A stretch of 12,091 nucleotides of DNA from Bacteroidota bacterium. GTDB taxonomy: Bacteria > Bacteroidota > Bacteroidia > Bacteroidales > GCA-2748055. The DNA is taken from positions 1 to 12,091 of the forward strand of contig JAAEOI010000244.1 of assembly GCA_024244665.1 (NCBI GenBank), read 5' to 3'. The position numbers were made by a program, and so were the translations under genes. This document shows, in pieces, positions 5,725 through 12,091 of this stretch (within the stretch, counting starts at the first letter, position 1; the number at the start of each line of letters is the position of its first letter). The notes beneath the pieces were generated by a model, which ran no database searches, was not told where the DNA came from, and was given only the letters and a program-made list of their open reading frames with translations.

Positions 5725-7254
5725 ATGCTTCTACACCAACAGTTCGTCCGCAACGCAAAGCGATATTCGAAAAAGTTCGCCATCAAGGACAAGACCACCA
5801 AAAGTGAGGTTACTTACGGACGCGCGTTGATCGGTGCGCTGATTCTTTCAAAGAAGTTTGAGGCCTATGATAAGGGTTATATAGGCATCATGATCCCCAC
5901 CTCCGCCGGATGTGCTCTGGCAACTGTGGGAACTCTGATGAGCGGCCGCGTGCCGGTGATGATCAATTATTCCACCGGCGCAGAGAACAACGCCAGGTTT
6001 GCCCAGGAAAAATGCAACTTCAAAACCATCATTACCTCCAAGGCGCTGCTTGACAAAATCGAATGCCCGGTGATAGAAGGGATGGTCCTGATCGAGGATA
6101 TCATGAAGAGTGTAAGCACCGGTGATAAACTGAAGGCGGCTCTCAAAACCAAGCTTCCCACAGGAATGATCCTGAACAGCATCCACAAGGGAGATGAGAA
6201 TGACAATGTGGCTATCCTCTTTACCAGCGGAAGTGAAAAGGAACCCAAGGTGGTGCAGTTGACGCACCGTAACATAGGTTCCAACATTAATAGTTTTTCC
6301 GATTATGTGGGTGTTACCACTGACGATATCCTGCTGGCCAACCTGGTCTTCTTCCATATTTTCGGACTGACAGCCAACCTCTGGCTCAGTTTCGTGAAAG
6401 GCCTGACCATGGTCACCTATGCCAATCCCACCGAATTCCAGACCATCTGCAACATTGCACGGGAAGAACGCCCAACCATGATGGTGGGAACACCCAGCTT
6501 CTTCTGGGGATACCTGCAGAAATCGGAACCAGGAGATTTTAAAAGCCTGCGCCTGATGGTGGCCGGAGCCGACAAATGCCCCGATGCCCTGAGGGATGGC
6601 TATCAGAAAAAACACGGGGTCACATTGCTGGAAGGCTATGGTGCCACCGAAACATCGCCTGTTGTTTCTTTAAATTCTCTTGAGTTCAACCGGCCGGGAA
6701 GTATCGGGAAGGTGATCCCAAATGTACAGGTACGGATCGAACACCTGGAGACCGGAGAGTCCTGTAAGGCAGGTGAGGTGGGTAAGATCATGGTGAAGGG
6801 TGACCTGATCATGAAAGGATACCTGAATGCTCCGGAGCTTAATGCTGAGGCCATTGTTAACGGCTGGTACAATACAGGCGATATGGGTTTCATGGATGCA
6901 GACGAATACCTGTGGCACTCGGGTCGCTTCAAGCGATTTGTAAAGATCGGTGGAGAGATGGTCTCGCTGGTGAGGGTGGAGAATATAATGGAAAAACACC
7001 TCCCGGAGGGAGTTTCCTGCTGCATCGTTGAGATTCCCGATGAGGTGAAGGGAGCCACCATCGTGGCTGCAGTCACCAAGGATATTAATAAGGTGGCCAT
7101 CCTCAGGAAAATGGGAGAAGAGTTGCCAAATATTGCTATGCCCCGACAGTTCTATGTCCTTGATGAACTGCCCATGATGGGAACGGGAAAGATCGATTTC
7201 CGCTCGGTTACCAATCTTGTCAACGAAATCGCAGAAACCCGGGATGCCAAATAA
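5725..7254 (+). CDS. AMP-binding acyl-ACP/acyl-CoA synthetase, Aas-like
   Basis: This 509-residue ANL-superfamily enzyme would activate a carboxylic acid, most likely a fatty acid, by adenylation and transfer it to ACP or CoA. ANL motifs appear in order: P-loop TSGSEKEPK at 167-175, FFHIFGLT at 209-216, VAGADKC, YGATETSPVVS from 305, NTGDMG with Asp386, SGRFKRFVKIGGEMVS, and GTGKIDF with the catalytic-type Lys489. LVFFHIFGLT, VAGAxK and KRFxKIxGEMVSLxxVE match the synthetase half of E. coli Aas, but the N-terminal acyltransferase half is absent, so it is a free-standing synthetase. The P-loop departs from the usual SGSTGxPKG (Glu-Lys for Thr-Gly, Val for the last Gly). OleC-type or another acid-activating role remains possible. 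ATG at 5725 is the first in-frame start; a near-consensus TATATTTA lies at 5676-5683. Its TAA overlaps the next gene's ATG by one base. Confidence 0.88.
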   Translation: MLLHQQFVRNAKRYSKKFAIKDKTTKSEVTYGRALIGALILSKKFEAYDKGYIGIMIPTSAGCALATVGTLMSGRVPVMINYSTGAENNARFAQEKCNFKTIITSKALLDKIECPVIEGMVLIEDIMKSVSTGDKLKAALKTKLPTGMILNSIHKGDENDNVAILFTSGSEKEPKVVQLTHRNIGSNINSFSDYVGVTTDDILLANLVFFHIFGLTANLWLSFVKGLTMVTYANPTEFQTICNIAREERPTMMVGTPSFFWGYLQKSEPGDFKSLRLMVAGADKCPDALRDGYQKKHGVTLLEGYGATETSPVVSLNSLEFNRPGSIGKVIPNVQVRIEHLETGESCKAGEVGKIMVKGDLIMKGYLNAPELNAEAIVNGWYNTGDMGFMDADEYLWHSGRFKRFVKIGGEMVSLVRVENIMEKHLPEGVSCCIVEIPDEVKGATIVAAVTKDINKVAILRKMGEELPNIAMPRQFYVLDELPMMGTGKIDFRSVTNLVNEIAETRDAK

Positions 7255-7922
7255 TGGATAATTCCCTGTTCATTGTTGCCATTCTCTGGGGAGTTATTGG
7301 TTTTGCTGCATACTACTTTTTAGCACACAGAGAATCCTATACCGGGAGGGTCAGTGAGGTAGTTGCACAGCGTGCCTGGGGGGTTCTCTTTATGGGAATG
7401 GTCACGCTGATGCTGGTTCTGCTGATCTGGAAGGAGAAGCCGGGAAGTTTCGGACTTGGATTTTCATTTCTTGCGCCACCCCCCTGGTGGAGTTACCTGG
7501 CCATACCTGTGATCATCATCGCAAGCCATTTCCAGGCATCGTCACCGGGCAACCTTGCTCAATATCCACAGATCCGTATTGACAATTGGAGCAGACGGGT
7601 TGTGGCATTAAGTGCAGGTAGCTGGATCGCCTTCCTGGTGGCCTATGAATTTTTCTTCAGAGGCTTTATACTTTTTGCCTCACTCAATGTACTTGAACCC
7701 TGGCCCGCCATTGCGTTGAACTGTTCCCTGTATGGATTTGCCCATTTCTATAAAGGTCCCGGGGAGACCTTCGGCGCCGTTGCGGTGGGATTGCTGCTCT
7801 GTTACCTTACTATACATACCGGCAACATCTGGAGTGCGGTAATCCTCCATTCGGTGATGGCTCTGTCCAATGAGTGGTTTTCACTCAGGTCACATCCGGA
7901 AATGAAACTGCTGAGGAACTAA
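7254..7922 (+). CDS. CPBP-family intramembrane protein (Rce1/Abi-like) with altered active-site motif
   Basis: This 222-residue polytopic membrane protein has about six to seven hydrophobic segments (near residues 4-24, 43-61, 81-93, 116-135, 147-165, 170-188 and 190-208). CPBP proteins are glutamate-type intramembrane proteases or their inactive relatives. YEFFFRGF at 131-138 matches motif 1 (EExxxR), with Glu132 and Arg136 kept but Tyr131 in place of the first Glu. YGFAH at 160-164 matches motif 2, with Tyr for the usual Phe and His164 kept. His199 in ILHSVMALSN corresponds to motif 3, but Asn206 is seven residues later rather than the usual three or four. Protease activity is therefore uncertain. 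Translation is probably coupled to the synthetase, since the stop and start overlap as TAATG. Its C-terminal coding sequence carries the ribosome binding site of the next gene. The substrate is unknown. Confidence 0.78.
   Translation: MDNSLFIVAILWGVIGFAAYYFLAHRESYTGRVSEVVAQRAWGVLFMGMVTLMLVLLIWKEKPGSFGLGFSFLAPPPWWSYLAIPVIIIASHFQASSPGNLAQYPQIRIDNWSRRVVALSAGSWIAFLVAYEFFFRGFILFASLNVLEPWPAIALNCSLYGFAHFYKGPGETFGAVAVGLLLCYLTIHTGNIWSAVILHSVMALSNEWFSLRSHPEMKLLRN
7913..7917 (+). promoter_or_regulatory. Ribosome binding site fixing the start of the SDR gene
   Basis: GAGGA lies seven bases before ATG at 7925, within the last codons of the CPBP gene. It supports 7925 rather than the in-frame ATG at 7874, which would prepend 17 residues that overlap the CPBP frame and precede the Rossmann strand. 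Confidence 0.65.
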
Positions 7923-7924
7923 GC

Positions 7925-8914
7925 ATGGGAAAAACAATATTTGTCAGCGGTGCAACAGGCTTCATCGGCTCAAGGCTTGTGATGAGACTTGCCGATGACG
8001 GGGCTACCATTCATGCACTGTACCGCTCAGAAGTAAAAGCTGATCCCATCCGGAGAAAAGAGGTGCTCCTTTTCAAGGGAGATATCCTGGACGAAGATTC
8101 GGTCATGGCAGCCATGAAGGGTTGCGATCAGGCCTTCCATGTGGCTGCATTTGCCGGGGTCTGGTCAAAGGATCCCACCCTCATTCACAGACTCAATGTG
8201 GATGGTGCCCTGAATGTGATCAATGCTGCCCGCCTGTCCGGCACGAAAAGGGTAGTGGTCACCTCCACTGCAGGCATCCTTGGTCCGTCGGAGGGAGAGG
8301 CTGTAAATGAAGATACACCAACACCCACCTCCTTCTTTACCGCATATGAAGCCTCCAAATCAGCCATGGAAAAGCAGCTTGGTGAGCTGACAGGCCAGGG
8401 CCCCGAGGTGGTCATTGTAAATCCGACCCGGGTATATGGTCCGGGGGTGATGAGTGAATCCAACGGGGTTACCCGGATGATAGGACAGTACCTGAATGGA
8501 AAATGGAGGCTTATTCCCGGCGACGGTAAAAGTTCTGGCAACTATGTGCATGTGGAGGATGTGGTATCGGGTCATTTGCTTGCCATGGAAAAAGGCGATC
8601 CCTGCCAACGCTATGTGCTGGGGGGTGACAACATCTCTTACAACAGGCTTTTCGAGATTACCCGTGAAATAGGCCGGGTGAACTTCCGGCTTTTCCACAT
8701 GCCGCTATGGCTGATGCTGACAGCCGCCAGGCTCATGGGGATGTGGACAAAAATTACAGGGATGCCTCCCCTGATCCTTCCTGGTCTGGTGAGGAAATTC
8801 AACCATAACTGGATCGTTTCCTCCCGGAAAGCAATCAAAAAACTTGGTTATGAACCGATGGATGCCCGTGAGGGGATAGGGAATACCATTGCATGGCTGC
8901 AAAAACAAAGCTGA
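7925..8914 (+). CDS. NAD(P)-dependent extended SDR (3beta-HSD / dihydroflavonol reductase / HpnA-like)
   Basis: This 329-residue cytosolic oxidoreductase or epimerase has the Rossmann nucleotide-binding motif GATGFIGS at residues 9-16 immediately after the start. The catalytic set Ser114 (TSTAGILG), Tyr141 and Lys145 (YEASK) is complete. Other family-typical stretches are FHVAAFAGVW, NPTRVYGPG, NYVHVEDVVSGHLLAME and RYVLGGDNIS. The overall pattern resembles the 3beta-hydroxysteroid dehydrogenase, dihydroflavonol 4-reductase and hopanoid-associated HpnA group. Within that group substrates range from sugars to sterol-like or long-chain beta-keto compounds, so the reaction cannot be named. The gene starts two bases after the CPBP stop with a good Shine-Dalgarno sequence and closes the operon with the acyl synthetase. 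An OleD-like role beside an acyl-activating enzyme is one alternative, but no OleA/OleB partners are in the window. Length is normal and nothing is truncated. It converges on the next receptor gene with a 29-bp gap and no obvious terminator. Confidence 0.87.
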   Translation: MGKTIFVSGATGFIGSRLVMRLADDGATIHALYRSEVKADPIRRKEVLLFKGDILDEDSVMAAMKGCDQAFHVAAFAGVWSKDPTLIHRLNVDGALNVINAARLSGTKRVVVTSTAGILGPSEGEAVNEDTPTPTSFFTAYEASKSAMEKQLGELTGQGPEVVIVNPTRVYGPGVMSESNGVTRMIGQYLNGKWRLIPGDGKSSGNYVHVEDVVSGHLLAMEKGDPCQRYVLGGDNISYNRLFEITREIGRVNFRLFHMPLWLMLTAARLMGMWTKITGMPPLILPGLVRKFNHNWIVSSRKAIKKLGYEPMDAREGIGNTIAWLQKQS

Positions 8915-8943
8915 TCGTTTGATGAAATCTCTTCTGGCAGCCG

Positions 8944-11292
8944 TTAGAAATTTACCCGGATTACTCCTGAAGGGATAATCCCAAGCTGGGAGACCTGTTC
9001 GATCTGGTCCGATTCTGCATTATACTCTTTTATGAAAGGGTTGATGTGGTTGGTCAGGTTCTGTATGTCAGCCGCAAAAGTCCAGGTGGATTTTGGTCTG
9101 TTCCACTGGTACCCCACCCTGAGGTCTATCCTGAAGTAATCGCTGTCCCTCTCTTCATAGGCCCGGCTGTAGTCACGGACGGTTTTACCTGCCTCCCTCG
9201 AGGCTTCAAGATCGATGGGGATCGTTCTCAAACCACCGGCCCAGCTAAGCCTGCCATCGACCGTAATATCATCCTGGTTCCGCAGTTTCCATTCATAGCC
9301 CCCCAGCAGGTTTACAATAAAGGTTCCGTTGAAGATACTGTTGCGAACCTCCCCGTCACTGGCCCTGTACTTGCTGTCGAAAAGCGAAAGGGTGGCCAGG
9401 TAGTAAAAGCTATTGCTGAAAAAACGTTCCATGGTCAGTTCGAGACCCATATTCCAGCCCTCACCCTCATTAATCAGCGAGTCATGAACGGAATTATCAA
9501 AGCTGCCCCCGTAGTTTATCATAGAGATATGTGAGGGATAGGAGGAAACCGGAACATCAAATAGATTCTGAATATATAATTCGGCCTTAAAGCGGTGGAC
9601 CGGGTTAACTAATAACTGGTAGCCAAGGACCAACTGGTGACTCCGGGTAAAACCCAGCTGTTTATTGGTCTGTTTATACACCAGGTTCAGGGTGTCAACC
9701 AGGGTTTCTGAAAAATATACAGTGCGTGGTTGTGCCTGGCTGTGAAGACCATATCCCAGGCTGAGCTCCTGTCTCCCGCTTACTTTCCACTTGAGGCTGA
9801 CCCTCGGCTCCAGAGCCAGGTCACTGTTCAGCGATACCTGCTGATAGTGCATTCCGGCAACCATCTGAAGCTTTTCATTGAACCGGTGCTTCCAGTTGAT
9901 GTAACTTCTCAGCAAAAACAGATCCCCGGCAGTATTGCTCAGAGTGAAGAACATATCATAAGCGGGCACGTAGCTACTATCCCTGTAGTTGGCCCGGATG
10001 TAGCTCAGCTCAAGCCCTGCCACAATATGATCCTTCCGGGTGAGCTTTCTCCTAAGATCTGACTGGAGTGTTAGCTTTTGTTCCCTGAAGTTCTGCCCGT
10101 ACTGTCCATCCATCACCCCGTCCACAATGGAGGAATCGATCCCTGTATTCTGGATCCCCCCTATGGAGAGGATGGTACGCAACCTGGTCCTGCTGTTGAA
10201 ATAGTGCTTGTGAGCGATGCCTGCCACACCAGTTTTTGCAGAAGACTGAAAGTAGAAACGCTCGTCACTCTCCCCTTCCGTATTCCCGATGTGATTCATT
10301 CCACCCATGCCAAACAGGGTAAGCCTTCCCTTTTCACTGTACGGGATATCCGCCTTAAAAGTAAGATCCTGGTAGAACGGAATGGCCGGAACGCCCATGT
10401 TCAAACCAATCTTATCGAAGAATCCCATGGAGGAGTAGCGGTACCCTAGCAGGTAAGAAGCGTTGGAGCCTTTGGTGAAAGGGCCTTCCGCACCAAACTC
10501 AAATCCATTGAAACTGACCTGGGCAGTAAACTCCCTCTCCGTATTATTTCCATTCCTCAGGTTCAGGTCGAAAACCCCGGAGGTGGCATTCCCAAATTCT
10601 GCAGGGAAAGCCCCGGAATAAAAATCAGAATTCGCCAACAGATTGTTGTTGATCATGCTAATGGGTCCGCCTGTGGATCCGATTGCGCCAAAATGGTTGG
10701 GATTGTAAATACTCACCCCCTCCATCTTCCACAGAAGACCGGCGGGAGAGTTCCCCCTGATAATGATATCGTTGGATTGGTCGGCCGGACTCTGCACCCC
10801 GGCAAAATTGGCAACAAGCCGTGCCGGATCCCCCCAGCTGCCAGCATAACGTTCAGCCTCCTCCATGTTAAATGAGCGGGCACTCACCTGGGCCATCTCA
10901 TTCAGGACCTCTCCCCTGCCCGGCCTTGCCTTTACGACAGCCTCCTCACCCAGAATCACCCCCTCCTCAAGCTCAATATTGATTGTGAATGCCTTTCCGG
11001 AGGTGACGTCCAGACTCCTGCGAAGGGCGGTATTATATCCCAGGTAATCTACCTGGATCCCCTGCCTTCCAAGGGGGACCTTATCCAGGTTAAAATATCC
11101 CTGGTGATCGGTAATGGTTCCCAGCAAAGGCATGTGATCGAGCAATACCACGGTAGCCCCGATGAGCGGTACTCCCGTGTTCATATCTATAACAGTACCC
11201 CTGATGGTTTGAGTGCTCTGTGCCTGCAGAGGTGAGCCGCCTACTGAGACAATCAATAAAAAACAGATGATGATTCCGTTTCGAAAACTCAT
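8944..11292 (-). CDS. TonB-dependent receptor with carboxypeptidase-regulatory-like N-terminal domain (second receptor)
   Basis: This 782-residue protein is predicted to be an outer-membrane importer. The signal peptide spans residues 1-24, ending LQA before QSTQ. A carboxypeptidase-regulatory-like domain covers about 29-110 (IRGTVIDMNTGVPLIGATV, GYFNLDKVPLG, VDYLGY). The plug follows with DIIIRGNSPAGLLWKMEGV at 175-193, NPNHFG, and SGAFPAEFGNATSGVFDLNL at 226-245. The MEGVSIYNPNHFG and TSGVFDLNLRNG stretches mark a receptor subfamily common in Bacteroidota and distinct from SusC; its ligands are mostly unknown. The remainder is beta-barrel ending in RVNF with a C-terminal Phe. It shares domain layout with the receptor at 3387-5651, but the plug sequences differ strongly, so they are not recent duplicates. 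No canonical TonB box was identified. The start at 11292 gives a normal signal peptide. No SusD-like or binding-protein gene is adjacent, and no consensus promoter was found just upstream. Confidence 0.92.
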   Translation of the reverse strand: MSFRNGIIICFLLIVSVGGSPLQAQSTQTIRGTVIDMNTGVPLIGATVVLLDHMPLLGTITDHQGYFNLDKVPLGRQGIQVDYLGYNTALRRSLDVTSGKAFTINIELEEGVILGEEAVVKARPGRGEVLNEMAQVSARSFNMEEAERYAGSWGDPARLVANFAGVQSPADQSNDIIIRGNSPAGLLWKMEGVSIYNPNHFGAIGSTGGPISMINNNLLANSDFYSGAFPAEFGNATSGVFDLNLRNGNNTEREFTAQVSFNGFEFGAEGPFTKGSNASYLLGYRYSSMGFFDKIGLNMGVPAIPFYQDLTFKADIPYSEKGRLTLFGMGGMNHIGNTEGESDERFYFQSSAKTGVAGIAHKHYFNSRTRLRTILSIGGIQNTGIDSSIVDGVMDGQYGQNFREQKLTLQSDLRRKLTRKDHIVAGLELSYIRANYRDSSYVPAYDMFFTLSNTAGDLFLLRSYINWKHRFNEKLQMVAGMHYQQVSLNSDLALEPRVSLKWKVSGRQELSLGYGLHSQAQPRTVYFSETLVDTLNLVYKQTNKQLGFTRSHQLVLGYQLLVNPVHRFKAELYIQNLFDVPVSSYPSHISMINYGGSFDNSVHDSLINEGEGWNMGLELTMERFFSNSFYYLATLSLFDSKYRASDGEVRNSIFNGTFIVNLLGGYEWKLRNQDDITVDGRLSWAGGLRTIPIDLEASREAGKTVRDYSRAYEERDSDYFRIDLRVGYQWNRPKSTWTFAADIQNLTNHINPFIKEYNAESDQIEQVSQLGIIPSGVIRVNF

Positions 11293-11352
11293 TTCCGACT
11301 CAAGTTAATCAATCTGAATGAGATGGGTAACTTATTGAAAGCGTATTGTTTA

Positions 11353-11472
11353 TTAGCTCAATAATATTTCAGGATCGATATCCAGCTTCCGGAACCACGA
11401 TTTTAAAGAGACACTGCTATTCGGATGCTCTTTAATAAACTCTCTTATGTAGTTGTAGGAAACAACATGCAA
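11353..11472 (-). pseudogene. HigB-like toxin fragment (N-terminal remnant)
   Basis: The minus-strand frame from TTG at 11472 to TAA at 11353 encodes 39 residues. The first 30 or so resemble the N-terminus of HigB/RelE-superfamily mRNA interferases from Bacteroidota, which typically begin M-x-V-I-S, then xLREFxxKHP and SLxxWF. Here the corresponding pieces are HVVS, IREFIKEHP and SLKSWFRK. HigB proteins are about 95-105 residues; this frame stops soon after the WFRK position, and the catalytic C-terminal half is absent. No ATG precedes it in frame, only TTG after an upstream TGA, and no HigA antitoxin gene is present. It is therefore read as a decayed toxin-antitoxin locus between the ComM gene and the receptor. 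The family assignment is from recalled motif similarity and is moderate in strength. Confidence 0.5.
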
Positions 11473-11518
11473 GAATAATGAATTACAAACCTGGTAACTT
11501 TCTTTTCTTTTTCAAAAC

Positions 11519-12091
11519 TTACCCGGACCACCCCTCCCGGTCCAGGTTGCGGTAATTGACAGCCTCGGCCACATGGGCAGGATGGATCTTTTCACTTCCC
11601 TCCAGGTCCGCAATGGTCCTGGCCACCTTCAGGATTCGGTCATAGGCCCTCACTGAGAGTCCGAGCCGTTCGATGGCCATGCGGATAAGAGATTGTCCGG
11701 CCGAATCGAGCACACAATAGCGGTTTCTGAGGGAGGTGCCCATCCCTGAATTATACGGCTCCCCGGCAACATCCCTGAAGCGTTCATATTGAACCACCCT
11801 GGCAGCAAGCACCTGTTCAAGAATCGCCATGGTTCCCATTGCCGGTTCGCTGGCAGAAAGTTTTGAAAAAGGAACAGGTGCCACCTCCATATGCATATCG
11901 ATCCGGTCGAGCAATGGTCCTGATATCCTTGAGAGATATTGTTTGATAATCCCAGGGCCGCAGTTGCACTCCCGGTCAGGATGTGTATAGTAACCGCATG
12001 GACATGGATTCATAGCTGCAACCAACATAAAGTCGGCAGGATAGACCACCCGGTAATTAGCCCTGCTCACATGAATTTCCCTCTCCTCAAT
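11519..12091 (-). CDS. comM: YifB/ComM-family Mg-chelatase-like AAA+ ATPase, C-terminal 190 residues (5' end off the right edge)
   Basis: This is the C-terminal part of a hexameric AAA+ ATPase; its characterised relative ComM promotes branch migration of DNA during natural transformation. The frame stays open to the window edge, with IEEREIHVSRA leading in, so the real start lies outside. Visible family marks are the LVAAMNPCPCGYY segment (sensor region with a CxC pair), a second CxC pair in RECNCGPG, and the Arg-rich ISGPLLDRIDMHMEV segment. The C-terminal Mg_chelatase_C domain has LRNRYC, LSVRAYDRILKVARTIADLEG and HVAEAVNYRNLDR, which is close to the usual end of the protein. Full-length proteins are about 505-515 residues, so some 320 are missing. 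The Walker A and B motifs would be in the missing part. The gene is upstream of the HigB remnant on the same strand. Confidence 0.93.
   Translation of the reverse strand: MEEREIHVSRANYRVVYPADFMLVAAMNPCPCGYYTHPDRECNCGPGIIKQYLSRISGPLLDRIDMHMEVAPVPFSKLSASEPAMGTMAILEQVLAARVVQYERFRDVAGEPYNSGMGTSLRNRYCVLDSAGQSLIRMAIERLGLSVRAYDRILKVARTIADLEGSEKIHPAHVAEAVNYRNLDREGWSG

Noticed and set aside
5848..6615. Long minus-strand 255-codon open frame opposite the synthetase gene
   Set aside because: It is His/Gly-rich shadow sequence antisense to intact ANL motifs, with no domain pattern.
7874..7924. An in-frame upstream ATG that would extend the SDR by 17 residues
   Set aside because: It overlaps the CPBP coding sequence, adds sequence before the Rossmann strand that the family does not have, and the GAGGA site fits ATG 7925.
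9046..9534. Plus-strand 162-codon frame opposite the second receptor
   Set aside because: The minus-strand receptor frame is continuous with barrel sequence throughout; the antisense frame shows only compositional bias.

Overview
The window looks like chromosomal DNA from a member of the Bacteroidota, probably an environmental or anaerobic Bacteroidales/Marinilabiliales-type lineage (inference). The supporting signs are two TonB-dependent receptors with an N-terminal carboxypeptidase-regulatory-like domain, a protein with a type IX secretion (T9SS) type A C-terminal sorting domain, and a TTG-N20-TAnnTTTG promoter of the Bacteroidetes type.

Layout from left to right. Positions 1-1906 (minus) hold the N-terminal 635 residues of a membrane-bound ion-pumping pyrophosphatase (hppA); its C-terminus lies off the left edge. 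Positions 1907-2641 form a 735-bp gene-free region dense in repeats: two 91-bp direct repeats, 22-bp tandem boxes, AAGTCACA dyads, a composite hairpin and a G-tract cluster. A short secreted T9SS-sorted protein (2642-3397, plus) follows, and its 3' end overlaps by 11 bp the convergent gene for a TonB-dependent receptor (3387-5651, minus). That receptor is divergent, across 73 bp, from a tightly packed three-gene operon (5725-8914, plus): an Aas-like AMP-binding acyl-ACP/acyl-CoA synthetase, a CPBP-family membrane protein with an altered catalytic motif, and an extended SDR of the 3beta-HSD/dihydroflavonol-reductase/HpnA type. The operon converges on a second TonB-dependent receptor (8944-11292, minus). 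Upstream of that receptor lie a degraded HigB-like toxin fragment (11353-11472, minus) and the C-terminal part of a YifB/ComM-type AAA ATPase (11519-12091, minus), which runs off the right edge.

How the genes fit together: the synthetase, CPBP protein and SDR are joined by a 1-nt stop/start overlap and a 2-nt gap, so they are very probably co-transcribed and translationally coupled. Their families suggest fatty-acyl activation and modification of a lipid or isoprenoid product, but no product can be named from the sequence. The two receptors are separate outer-membrane uptake genes of unknown substrate. No rRNA, tRNA, CRISPR array or intact mobile element was seen. The least ordinary parts are the repeat-rich region at 1907-2641, the atypical CPBP protein in the lipid-type operon, and the HigB remnant.
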